Shown piece after piece: positions 48,251 to 56,185 of a stretch of 64,000 bases of DNA. How positions within the stretch are numbered: position 1 is the first letter of the stretch; every line of letters begins with the position of its first letter. The position numbers and the translations under genes were made by a program. The DNA is from Rheinheimera sp. UJ63 (GTDB lineage: Bacteria; Pseudomonadota; Gammaproteobacteria; Enterobacterales; Alteromonadaceae), in NCBI RefSeq assembly GCF_021568285.1, contig NZ_JAKGTQ010000008.1:1-64000 (forward strand). The letters run 5' to 3'. Below the pieces are notes generated by a model. That model saw only the letters and a list, made by a program, of their open reading frames with translations, was not told the origin of the DNA and made no database searches.

Positions 48251-48988
48251 ATGACCATCCGTAACTTAGCGGTACACAATATGCGCATTGTCCTGATCTG
48301 CTTTTTACTGTTAGCTTGGCCCTGCTTTTCGGCTCAGAAAACACTGAAAGTGGCCGTCAATATTGGCCCGCCATGGGCCTTTCAGCCTGCAGGGCAAGAA
48401 GTCACCGGCATTGATGTTGAGATATTACGGCATGTATTCCAGCAAATGGGCTACGCCACAGAATTTCACTTATTAGGTTATAGCCGGCTGATTAAAGACT
48501 TTAACGAGGGCAAATTTGATGTGGCCAGCCCAGCTGCTTTTGAATCGAATAGCGGTTTTCAAACGCAGCCTTATTTACCTTTTCAAGATGTAGTCGTTTC
48601 TCTTCAATCAGAGCAGCAAAAAATCAAACATACCGATGATTTAAAAGGAAAAAGAATTGTTACTTACCAATTCGCTCATGCGGTGCTGGCTGATCAGTTA
48701 AGTCATGTTATTCAAGACACAAATTATTTAGAGGTCGCTGATCGGGAATTACAATTAAGATTACTGGTAAATAACCGCACAGATGTGGTGATTGGCGAGC
48801 GCCGTTTATTAACACACATTTTCAAGCAATATTACCCGCAAGAGCAATTCTCGATCCATCCTATCTTTGTAGCAAAATCCTATGGTGCGATTATTAAAGA
48901 CAAACAGTTACAGCTGCAATTTGATCAAGAGCTTACCAAACTGATGGCGTCTGACAAGTATCAACAACTGCTGAAACAGTGGCCTTAA
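48251..48988 (+). CDS. periplasmic substrate-binding protein (SBP_bac_3 type)
   Basis: A 245-residue family-3 solute-binding protein. The hydrophobic signal ends near residue 27. The mature start KTLKVAVNIGPPWAF and GIDVEILRHVFQQMGY are typical of amino-acid binding proteins. There is no ABC permease next door, and the domain is single, so it may be an orphan sensor-type binding protein like those linked to chemotaxis or c-di-GMP enzymes. A diguanylate cyclase gene lies 51 bases downstream but on the opposite strand. The start may instead be Met11. Confidence 0.82.
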   Translation: MTIRNLAVHNMRIVLICFLLLAWPCFSAQKTLKVAVNIGPPWAFQPAGQEVTGIDVEILRHVFQQMGYATEFHLLGYSRLIKDFNEGKFDVASPAAFESNSGFQTQPYLPFQDVVVSLQSEQQKIKHTDDLKGKRIVTYQFAHAVLADQLSHVIQDTNYLEVADRELQLRLLVNNRTDVVIGERRLLTHIFKQYYPQEQFSIHPIFVAKSYGAIIKDKQLQLQFDQELTKLMASDKYQQLLKQWP

Positions 48989-49038
48989 AAACATCCATCG
49001 CGGCATAACACCTTCTGCGATGCTAACCCTAAGGCTGC

Positions 49039-50001
49039 TTAACTAAAACAAACCTGATCTCGACCATTTGTTTTAGCTTGGTACATCATGTCGTCAGCGC
49101 GTTGTAATAAACTTTGCGGCGTATCCGTCATTTGGCAGTCAGTAACACCAATACTAACAGTACAATTAGGCAAAGCCTGTTTAGTCGATTGCTGATTAAG
49201 TGCCAACCGGATCCGTTCAGCCAGTTCAACCGCAGGGTCAATGGCGGTATCAGGCAAAATAATCAAAAACTCCTCGCCACCAATTCGGCCAATAAAATCT
49301 ATTTTTCTGATCTGCTGTTTAAAGCATTCAGCCGCGAATTTCAGTGTTTGATCACCCGTTTGATGGCCATGATCATCATTAATAGCTTTAAAATGATCAA
49401 GATCGAGCATCATGATACATAGTGATGACTTTTGCCGCAGGCAACGTAATAACTCAATATCAAGGATGCGCATGATTTCTCGACGATTCGCTAACCCTGT
49501 CAGCTCATCCGTGGTAGCCAGCTTTTCTAATTGCGCGGTACGCTTTGCTACTTCTGACTCTAAATGCTGATTGGCTTGTGCTAATTTTTTTTCAGCAAGG
49601 GTTAAAGCAACAATTTTCTCTTCGAGATTGCGCTTACTCGGCATCGCTATCGCATAAGGCAATAAATGCCACAGCATAATGGCCGTTGCAATAGAGATAA
49701 TGCCCGTTAATGATTTCACAATGCCGTGAATATAGTAGTAACCATGCCAAACATTAACGACGCCCAAAAAATGGGTTGCACCGCAAAAAAATATAAAACA
49801 AGCAAACATCAACACGATCCAACTAAACTTTAAGTCATCACGCATTTTAACTAACCGAAGCAATGCCAAAGGGATCAGCATATAAGCCACAAAGGTCATC
49901 AAGTCGCCGCCGACATGCAAAATCAGTAAATCTGTACGCCAGAGCAAACAATGACCGTGCGGCATAAAGCTACCGTTAAACAAGTCGTTGATAAATGTCA
50001 T
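49039..50001 (-). CDS. diguanylate cyclase with ethylene-receptor-like membrane domain
   Basis: A 320-residue protein. Residues about 15-120 form three membrane helices resembling the ethylene-binding domain of plant ETR1. Asp33, Tyr40, Pro44, Cys73 and His77 occupy the same relative spacing as ETR1 Asp25, Tyr32, Pro36, Cys65 and His69; the last two bind copper in ETR1 and lie here in CGATH. A coiled coil (about 125-160) leads into a GGDEF domain with active loop GGEEF (241-245) and an I-site RKID five residues before it. It should make c-di-GMP. GGAG lies 6 bases before ATG 50001, so that start is preferred over GTG 50013. Ethylene binding is inference. Confidence 0.88.
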   Translation of the reverse strand: MTFINDLFNGSFMPHGHCLLWRTDLLILHVGGDLMTFVAYMLIPLALLRLVKMRDDLKFSWIVLMFACFIFFCGATHFLGVVNVWHGYYYIHGIVKSLTGIISIATAIMLWHLLPYAIAMPSKRNLEEKIVALTLAEKKLAQANQHLESEVAKRTAQLEKLATTDELTGLANRREIMRILDIELLRCLRQKSSLCIMMLDLDHFKAINDDHGHQTGDQTLKFAAECFKQQIRKIDFIGRIGGEEFLIILPDTAIDPAVELAERIRLALNQQSTKQALPNCTVSIGVTDCQMTDTPQSLLQRADDMMYQAKTNGRDQVCFS

Positions 50002-50143
50002 GTTGAACTCCACTGCCTCACTACGTTATTCAGTTTAGCTAACAATCAACGTTTATGGGGGAGTAATCCTTACACTAACGAGTACGTTCAATATGAACAA
50101 CTGCCATGCAGCAACTATTAATGCTAGCTATGGCTTAAATTTC

Positions 50144-50949
50144 TTAACCCAAAAAGAATAATGCCGGCAACAAAAAGCTCAGCCACACTAGGCTTATCGT
50201 GGTTATAAAAATGAATTTTTGATGCTGATAGTACTGTATAGACACACTTTGAAAAAACAGGGTATAAACCTTAAATTCGTGCCAGATGAAATGTGTGCAA
50301 GCTATGATTAATGGCACAAGCATTATATAACCAATCACCAGAGCACCCATATCAAACAGCAAATTTTGACTGCCTAGTAATAACATGGTCATAGTTAAGC
50401 TTACACAGCAACAAACAGTCAGCCGCAACGCAATTCGAGTTAAAGACAAATAAACAAATTTTAAATCGATGGGTAACTGCAATATTACAATGCTAAAGTT
50501 AGTTTTGCCCTGTAAATGCCTAACGCTTAGTAAAACTATAAATGTGCTCAAAAGCACCAGTAACAACACGCACCGCAGCACAGTATTAGTTGAGAAGGGA
50601 GCATGCACAAACCCGGACACCAACAAAATAAACACAGGAGTGCAGAATTTAAGCTGGCTTTTACAGTATAAATGTTGAAACTGCCAAACGCCGAAGGTAT
50701 CCATTGCCCAGCAAAAATAACGCTGGTGCACCACAGCAGCATGCAGTTTAAGAAGTCCAAGTACCAGCACAATGAACAAAACCAATGCCAATACAAAGCG
50801 GCTATCCAGAATGGGTAATGACAAGGCCCAATAACCAGGTAAAGGAATAAGTAAAAGTACGACTGGCGATATTAGTGCGCCGAGGCCAATTAATACACGA
50901 TAAAAAACGCTATTATTCGCTCTATGCTCACTAAAAAGACCACGCTCTA
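50144..50949 (-). CDS. ABC transporter permease-like membrane protein without a normal start
   Basis: Hydrophobic protein with about six or seven membrane helices. The first in-frame start (TTG) is at 50824, giving 226 residues, but the frame stays open 48 codons further upstream. It reads through FNEIERGLFSEHRANN and a good membrane helix, back to a TGA inside the ATPase gene. In that stretch no ATG, GTG or TTG occurs; an ATA overlaps the ATPase stop. The frame is -1 relative to the ATPase. It may start at ATA, be made by frameshifting, or be disrupted. I give the span back to the ATPase stop as the best estimate. Confidence 0.65.
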
Positions 50950-51540
50950 TCTCGTTAAACTGCTTAACCCAGACTCAATACGTAACTCATCTTGTATATG
51001 AACTGTAAAACGCTGCTCATGATCAACGATCAGCATAGGCCTGTTATCTTCAAACAAGGCTTGTATCACAAGATCAGCCGTTTCATCATCTAAGCCATTT
51101 AGAGGCTCATCTAACAACAACATGTCATGAGTAGAGCTTAAGGCAACTGCAACACGGAGTTTTTGCCTTGTACCAGTGGATAACTTACCAGCTTGAGTTT
51201 TTTGGTAGGGCTGTAAAGACAACACTTTCATATAGTGTTCAAACACGTCAGCCTGAATGACTGATTCTTGTAAATATAAATGACTGATTTGTTCTAGGGT
51301 TAACATCTCTGGATAATAAATGCAGTCTGACAAAAGACCGATTCGATTTACACCATGAGGATAAAGAATGACGCCTTGATCTGGCTTTTCAAACCTAGCA
51401 AGTAACTTAAGAAAAGTGGTTTTACCTGAACCATTTTTACCAGCTAGCCGGATCTTGTGTAATGGTATTTCAACAGAAAGATTAGTTAGCACTGTTTGGT
51501 TTCCAAACCGTTTTGAAATATTTTCTACCTGAATCGCCAC
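50947..51540 (-). CDS. ABC transporter ATP-binding protein
   Basis: A compact 197-residue ATPase. Walker A GKNGSGKT (34-41), signature LSTGT (120-124, altered from the usual LSGGQ), Walker B LLLDEP (141-146), D-loop LNGLDD and switch His174 are all present. It is therefore complete despite its length. Together with the permease frame downstream and the small membrane protein upstream it forms a local exporter-like cluster. The substrate is unknown. The cluster's AT content looks higher than its neighbours, hinting at transfer. Confidence 0.87.
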   Translation of the reverse strand: MAIQVENISKRFGNQTVLTNLSVEIPLHKIRLAGKNGSGKTTFLKLLARFEKPDQGVILYPHGVNRIGLLSDCIYYPEMLTLEQISHLYLQESVIQADVFEHYMKVLSLQPYQKTQAGKLSTGTRQKLRVAVALSSTHDMLLLDEPLNGLDDETADLVIQALFEDNRPMLIVDHEQRFTVHIQDELRIESGLSSLTR

Positions 51541-51705
51541 TAAAACAGCCTCTTACCTAGCTATGACTAAAATTGTTTAATATCCATTGTTTCAGAGTTG
51601 AAGCTCAAATATGAATCATCATCATTAATAACCAACCGCAAAAATAATAAATAACCAAAATAATGATTACCTAAGTGTTAACAAAGGCAGTTCAGGCCTC
51701 AACTA

Positions 51706-52083
51706 TTAATGCTCTGCTTGCCTCTTATGGCCTAATACCAACACAATCGCCGAAGAGTTAAATGAAAGCACAAAGACCTTACTCATTAAAATACCTAAGT
51801 GATTAAGGCCAGTGATATTAATCAGTGATGCCAGACCGACTAATAACAACACAATAATAAACAATGCAATAAACCGATAACCGCGGATAGTCTGCAGCTT
51901 AATTAGTGCTTTCGTAAATATAAAATACGCCAGCAGCACCCCTAGAATGGAAGACGCTATACAGCGTAAAAAAGACAGTATGCCAAAGGGCTGATCGTCG
52001 ATAAAAAACTCAACAACATAAAACGTCAGCGGCACCACCACCAGCAAGATCCAAAGCCACTGTTTAGTTGAAAGGTTATTCAT
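51706..52083 (-). CDS. small four-helix membrane protein
   Basis: I do not recognise a family. The 125-residue product has four hydrophobic segments (about 8-24, 37-57, 72-92 and 99-117) and a short charged C terminus. It lies upstream of the ABC ATPase gene on the same strand, with a 165-base AT-rich gap, so it may belong to the same transporter cluster or be an immunity-type partner; that is speculation. Confidence 0.6.
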   Translation of the reverse strand: MNNLSTKQWLWILLVVVPLTFYVVEFFIDDQPFGILSFLRCIASSILGVLLAYFIFTKALIKLQTIRGYRFIALFIIVLLLVGLASLINITGLNHLGILMSKVFVLSFNSSAIVLVLGHKRQAEH

Positions 52084-52168
52084 TTAAAGTTCCAAGGGTT
52101 ATCACAACGCTACTCTTTAATGGCTGAACTTTTAAAGGTTAGCCAAAATCGATTTTTTTGTGTTCCGT

Positions 52169-53167
52169 CTACTGCGGTTTTAGTGCAATACGGAGTAAAT
52201 AATGGGTGGCAGTAATATATAACCAGCGGTTATCGGCACTTAATGCCACATTAGCAGAGGCGACACCGGTTTGAATAGTACCTAAATGTGCGCCATCAGG
52301 TGAAATCACCCAAACACCACCCGGCCCCGTGGCCAATAACACACCTGATGGTAATACTTTCAAACCATCGGGTAAGCCGCGCTGTTGCTGCGCCTGTGCG
52401 GTGGCATCCAGGAATAGCTCACCTTCAGCCACACTGCCATCGGCTTGTAATAGATAACGCCACCACTGTGCGGCAGCGCGATCAGAGTTGGCTACGTACA
52501 ACCATTTACCATCTGCGGAAAACGCTAAGCCATTCGGCCGAGTTAATTGCGTAACCAATAACGTCACTGTGCCATCGGGTGCCAACCGATAAACACCATT
52601 TACAGGTTGCTGTTTGTCTGGCGAAGCGTCACCACCGGCTAAACCGTATGGCGGGTCAGTAAAATAGTAGGCTCCGCTACTGTGTTGTACGACATCATTC
52701 GGGCTGCTAAATAACTTATCGTTGTAACGCATCGCCAGTGTTTGATATTGCGGCACGCCCTCTTGCATCCCAGTAAATAGCGCTAAACGGCGATCACCAT
52801 GCTGCGCGATAACAAGCTGCTTATCCGCATTAAAAATCAGACCATTAGCCCCCTGCTGCCGGTTATTCTCGGGATGTAAACCGGTGTAACCCGATGGCTG
52901 CAAAAACAATGTTAAGCCGGCGTGTTCATTCCAACGGTACACTTTATTTTCAGGCACATCAGAAAACACAATATCGCCACTACCCGGCTCGGCAATCGGC
53001 CCTTCTGACCAGCTAAAGCCTTCGGCCAATATTTCTAAAGTGGCATCTTCAGCAATAATCTCAGCCAATTGTGGTTGTAGCATCAACACAGGCCTTTGGG
53101 GCAGTGGTGTCGTTTGTGCCAAAACCGCCGGCGTTAACAAGGCTAAAAGTAGCATTCGAAGCAGCAT
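52169..53167 (-). CDS. SMP-30/gluconolactonase family protein, secreted
   Basis: A 332-residue six-bladed propeller hydrolase. The first 17 residues are a signal peptide, so it is periplasmic. Family blocks are EGFSWSEGPI (metal-binding Glu), SSPNDVV (Asn), LTRPNGLAFSADGKWLYVANS and LPDGLKV (Asp). It probably hydrolyses sugar lactones with a divalent metal; the exact lactone is unknown. It is divergent from ibpA and monocistronic. Confidence 0.9.
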   Translation of the reverse strand: MLLRMLLLALLTPAVLAQTTPLPQRPVLMLQPQLAEIIAEDATLEILAEGFSWSEGPIAEPGSGDIVFSDVPENKVYRWNEHAGLTLFLQPSGYTGLHPENNRQQGANGLIFNADKQLVIAQHGDRRLALFTGMQEGVPQYQTLAMRYNDKLFSSPNDVVQHSSGAYYFTDPPYGLAGGDASPDKQQPVNGVYRLAPDGTVTLLVTQLTRPNGLAFSADGKWLYVANSDRAAAQWWRYLLQADGSVAEGELFLDATAQAQQQRGLPDGLKVLPSGVLLATGPGGVWVISPDGAHLGTIQTGVASANVALSADNRWLYITATHYLLRIALKPQ

Positions 53168-53349
53168 GGTAGATCCTCAAGATTAAACAGCTTGGCTAAG
53201 GCTAGCAGCAGTTTCACTACACCTCTAGCTAAGAATTAACTTTAAACGGCATTTTACACTGCGACTTAATCATTCGGCTTTAATACTACAGCAGCACGTT
53301 CCCAAACCGCTTTCATAATTACTGCCAACCAAAAATGTTTAACTTTATG

Positions 53350-53378
53350 CTTGAAAAAACCAACCGTGACCTTATTTA
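53350..53378 (+). promoter_or_regulatory. Sigma-32-type heat-shock promoter of ibpA
   Basis: CTTGAA (53350-53355) and CCTTATTTA (53370-53378, 7 of 9 to CCCCATTTA) are separated by 14 bases, matching the E. coli heat-shock consensus. It would start transcription near 53386, giving a leader of about 110 bases. Confidence 0.75.
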
Positions 53379-53383
53379 TTTAG

Positions 53384-53498
53384 CAAGGTGGCCGGATACG
53401 GCACCTTGAATGAAACCGACAGCCGCTGTGCTGTTAACCCTAACGCCCGTTCAATTGAAGGGCAAAAAAACTACCTGTTTGCTGAAGAGGAATTGGTT
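53384..53498 (+). promoter_or_regulatory. ROSE-like RNA thermometer in the ibpA leader
   Basis: The first hairpin is CAAGGT-G-GCCG, loop GATA, CGGC-ACCTTG (53384-53408). A small ACAGC/GCTGT hairpin follows. The last, ACCTGTTTGCT (53473-53483), loop GAAG, AGGAATTGGT (53488-53497), pairs the Shine-Dalgarno AGGA with TTGCT and leaves a G unpaired, the hallmark of ROSE elements. It ends one base before the ATG. Translation should rise when heat melts it. Confidence 0.72.
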
Positions 53499-53966
53499 AT
53501 GACAAACATTGACTTAGCACCATTTTACCGTTCATTTATTGGCTTTGATCACTTAGCAAATTTAATGGATGCCGCAGCGCGTAATGAAAAACAACCTGCC
53601 TACCCACCTTACAATATTGAAATTACCGGCGAAGATCAGTACCGCATCACGATGGCGGTAGCAGGCTTCGACGAGCAAGAAATGAGTATTGAGACCGAAC
53701 ATAATACGTTACTGGTTAAAGGGCAAAAAGCCGGTAAAGAAGAAGGCCGTCGCTTTGTGCACCAAGGCATCGCCGAGCGTAACTTTGAGCGTAAATTTCA
53801 ATTATCCGATTACATTAAGGTAACCGGCGCCCACATGGCGCATGGCCTGCTGCATATCGAGCTAGTACGCGAAGTACCCGAAGCGTTAAAGCCGCGTAAA
53901 ATCAGCATTGGCAACAGCACTAGCCAAGTTCAAAACGAGCTATTAAAAGCCCAAAACGTGGCTTGA
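53499..53966 (+). CDS. ibpA: small heat shock protein IbpA (Hsp20)
   Basis: Alpha-crystallin chaperone that holds aggregated proteins at heat shock. At 155 residues the sequence follows E. coli IbpA: MTNIDLAPFYRSFIGFDHL, PPYNIEITGEDQYRI, and GIAERNFERKFQL with the crystallin core between about 40 and 130. The C-terminal tail is longer than in E. coli and lacks an obvious IxI-like end, apart from RKISIG. The longer frame from 53388 would run through the thermometer leader, so ATG 53499 is the real start. Control is by sigma-32 and the RNA thermometer. Confidence 0.95.
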   Translation: MTNIDLAPFYRSFIGFDHLANLMDAAARNEKQPAYPPYNIEITGEDQYRITMAVAGFDEQEMSIETEHNTLLVKGQKAGKEEGRRFVHQGIAERNFERKFQLSDYIKVTGAHMAHGLLHIELVREVPEALKPRKISIGNSTSQVQNELLKAQNVA

Positions 53967-53982
53967 ACTAACTAAAGAATAG

Positions 53983-54010
53983 AAAAAGCCCTGACTTATC
54001 AGGGCTTTTT
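53983..54010 (+). terminator. Terminator of ibpA
   Basis: AAAAAGCCCTGA (53983-53994), loop CTTA and TCAGGGCTTTTT (53999-54010) form a strong hairpin with a T run, shortly after the ibpA stop. Confidence 0.9.
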
Positions 54011-54051
54011 GCTTTCTGTAAAAAAGATTTAAAGCGAAGCGCTTAAAACAA

Positions 54052-54074
54052 AAAACCGCCGATAAAGGCGGTTT
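54052..54074 (-). terminator. Terminator of tRNA-Leu
   Basis: On the minus strand, AAACCGCC and GGCGGTTTT flank a short loop, and a run of T follows. It lies just past the tRNA 3' end. Confidence 0.8.
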
Positions 54075-54083
54075 CTTTCAATT

Positions 54084-54170
54084 TGGTGCCTAGGGTCGGA
54101 CTCGAACCGACACGGAGTTTCCCCCGGCGGATTTTGAATCCGCTGCGTCTACCGATTTCGCCACCCAGGC
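54084..54170 (-). tRNA. tRNA-Leu (anticodon CAA)
   Basis: The 87-base gene reads GCCTGGG at the 5' end (54170) and CCTAGGC-A-CCA at the 3' end, with the CCA encoded. The anticodon arm is GCGGA-TTCAAAA-TCCGC with anticodon CAA for codon UUG. GGTTCGAGTCC is the T-arm. A long variable arm is present, as expected for Leu. Confidence 0.96.
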
Positions 54171-54616
54171 ATTGAGAGGACTTGCAAACAGTATGCAGCT
54201 TGGCTACTGTTTTCAAAACTTTTGAACTGTAGACGTTTCAAGAGTTTAAAAATCTAATTTAAAAGCCTAACGGTAAAGTTAACTAACCTGTACAAGGCTT
54301 TAAATTAAAGTTCTCGCATTATACGATGCGCGGCTGACTGTGCAAGTGCTTTATGCGGTTTATTGTATAAGCCTGATGCATTTGCTTATTTTTACAGCAA
54401 GATTGTAACCGAGTGACTAAGCATCCTAATGATTGCAAGCCAACATACACTTAAGTGCCACTGGCGGCTAATGCGATCTTGTCAGCGCAAGGCTCGGTAA
54501 AAAGCCGTTCATCTGTGCACACTCGCTAAAAAGCGACCGACTAAATAAACGCTCGTCTTTAGCTTGCTTTCAGTGTCATGCTAAACTTGCGACTTCAGTT
54601 TAAAAGGAAACCCGAT
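54171..54616. other. Intergenic region with the tRNA-Leu leader and RDD gene upstream
   Basis: About 445 bases without a gene. It holds the tRNA promoter (54318-54345) and a leader of roughly 140 bases between promoter and tRNA. The part from 54350 to 54600 has no coding frame or clear promoter that I can support. AAGGA at 54604-54608 is the RDD gene ribosome binding site. Confidence 0.6.
54318..54345 (-). promoter_or_regulatory. Strong promoter of tRNA-Leu
   Basis: On the minus strand, TTGCAC (54345-54340) and a perfect TATAAT (54323-54318) are 16 bp apart. GCGAG follows, a GC-rich discriminator typical of stringently controlled stable-RNA promoters. Confidence 0.8.
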
Positions 54617-55120
54617 ATGTACGCTAATGCGCCAAGAGCGGGCTTTGCCCGTCGTCTCTCTGCGATTATTTATGATGTTTTAATCTTATGCGCGTTGGTA
54701 ATGCTGGCAGCAGGGGTCGCCATGTTGTTGGTGCAACTGCTGGTATGGGGTGCCGTTGTGTCGATTGAAGGCTATGCTGACATTGCCGATTATTTAAATA
54801 GTAGTTGGCGTCGCTGGGTCTACCTTGGCTATTTTGTTGCCATCATATTAGGCTTTTATGTGTACTTTTGGTCTAAAGCGGGGCAAACCTTAGGCATGCG
54901 CGCTTGGCGCATGTTATTGGTAACAGATGCTGGCGCACCTTTATCGCTGCTACAAGCGTTAAGTCGTGCCTTGTTATCGCTAGGCGGCTTAGGAAATATT
55001 TGGTTATGGTTACGTTGGGGTAAAGGTTTGGCTCTGCAAGATCAGTTTACGGGCACACAAATGATCGTATTAACCAAAGAGCAAAGCAAAGCGCTGAATC
55101 TGCACGACACAGCGCGTTAA
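54617..55120 (+). CDS. RDD family membrane protein
   Basis: A 167-residue membrane protein with RDD-type features: AGFARRLSAIIYDVLILCAL at the N terminus with the conserved Arg and Asp, about three membrane helices, and GQTLGMRAWRM. Function unknown; such proteins sometimes act in ion or small molecule transport. The longest frame begins at 54578, but AAGGA 8 bases before ATG 54617 supports the shorter one. Its TAA and the lptG stop share the bases TTAA at 55117-55120. Confidence 0.85.
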   Translation: MYANAPRAGFARRLSAIIYDVLILCALVMLAAGVAMLLVQLLVWGAVVSIEGYADIADYLNSSWRRWVYLGYFVAIILGFYVYFWSKAGQTLGMRAWRMLLVTDAGAPLSLLQALSRALLSLGGLGNIWLWLRWGKGLALQDQFTGTQMIVLTKEQSKALNLHDTAR

Positions 55121-56184
55121 ACTTTTTGGCGCATAAAGTACAGCGAGATCCCGATAAACAATAAACTGGGTATCGCTGCACCGGCTAAGGGCGGTAGTTG
55201 ATAGACGAGCGCTAAAGGCCCGAACACTTCATTACTCATGTAAAAGCCAAAGCCCGTTAAGATCCCCAATAACACCCGCGCGGCCATGGTAACGCTACGT
55301 AGCGGACCAAATATAAACGATAAAGCCAATAACAACATAGCCCCCACCGTAACCGGCTGCAGTACCTTACGCCAATAGGCTAATTGGTAACGGCTGGCGT
55401 CTTGGCCATTTTGCTGCAAATAATCGACATACTCCATTAAACCTTGCAGCGATAGCATTTCAGGCTTAACCGTTACCACGCCGAGTTTTTCAGGGGTAAG
55501 GGTGGAACGCCAACGTTGGCTTTCTGCTTCAACGCGAATAATTTGCTCAGGCGTAAAATTTAACGCGGTAACCTGCTGTAAACGCCAAGCATCCTCGATG
55601 TATACCGCACTGATTGCCGTGATTTTTTGCTGCAAAGCCAGGTTTTCGTCAAATTGGTAAATGGTTAATTCTTGTAAGTTACCAACATCATCGACTTCTT
55701 TGATATTAACAAAACTATCGCCATCTTTCGCCCAAACGCCTTGGCGGGCCGCAAATAAGTTACCGTCAGAAATCGCTTTTATGCGCAGCTCTCGTGCCGC
55801 ACGATCACTGACCGGCGCGCCCCATTCTGCAATAGCCATCATCACTAACACCATCAATACCGCTGACTTCATCACCGAACTGATAATATTTAAACGCGAT
55901 AAACCCGCCGCCTGCATCACCACTAATTCGCTGTTACTGGCCAACATGCCCAGGCCAATTAACCCGCCAATCAGTGCTGCCATTGGAAAGAAAATCACCA
56001 CATCACCCGGTACGCTGTACAAGGTAAACAAGGCGGCATGCACCATATCGTAATAACCGCGACCAATAGAGCGCATTTGATCGATAAAACGAAACATGGA
56101 TGACAGACCAATTAACACAGTAAGCGTAAGCACACTGGTCATTAAAATAGTGCGGCCAATATAGAGATCGAGAATTTTCAGCAT
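55117..56184 (-). CDS. lptG: LPS export permease LptG
   Basis: Inner-membrane permease of the LptB2FG transporter that drives lipopolysaccharide to the cell surface. The 355-residue sequence has six membrane helices, three at each end, with a periplasmic beta-jellyroll (about 130-260) between. Blocks such as SVPGDVVIFFPMAALIG and FGPLRSVTMAARVLLGIL fit LptG. It starts 1 base after the lptF stop and ends in a convergent overlap with the RDD gene, with no terminator between them. Confidence 0.94.
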   Translation of the reverse strand: MLKILDLYIGRTILMTSVLTLTVLIGLSSMFRFIDQMRSIGRGYYDMVHAALFTLYSVPGDVVIFFPMAALIGGLIGLGMLASNSELVVMQAAGLSRLNIISSVMKSAVLMVLVMMAIAEWGAPVSDRAARELRIKAISDGNLFAARQGVWAKDGDSFVNIKEVDDVGNLQELTIYQFDENLALQQKITAISAVYIEDAWRLQQVTALNFTPEQIIRVEAESQRWRSTLTPEKLGVVTVKPEMLSLQGLMEYVDYLQQNGQDASRYQLAYWRKVLQPVTVGAMLLLALSFIFGPLRSVTMAARVLLGILTGFGFYMSNEVFGPLALVYQLPPLAGAAIPSLLFIGISLYFMRQKV

Positions 56185-56185
56185 C

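Noticed and set aside
50940-50960. Canonical -1 frameshift slippery site at the ATPase-permease junction
   Set aside because: No X-XXY-YYZ heptamer is in the correct phase, so programmed frameshifting is only one of several options.
53388-53498. N-terminal extension of ibpA
   Set aside because: The extension covers the RNA thermometer leader and is absent from IbpA relatives.
54084-54170. Integration site of a genomic island at tRNA-Leu
   Set aside because: No integrase and no repeat of the tRNA 3' end nearby; both flanks look like core genome.
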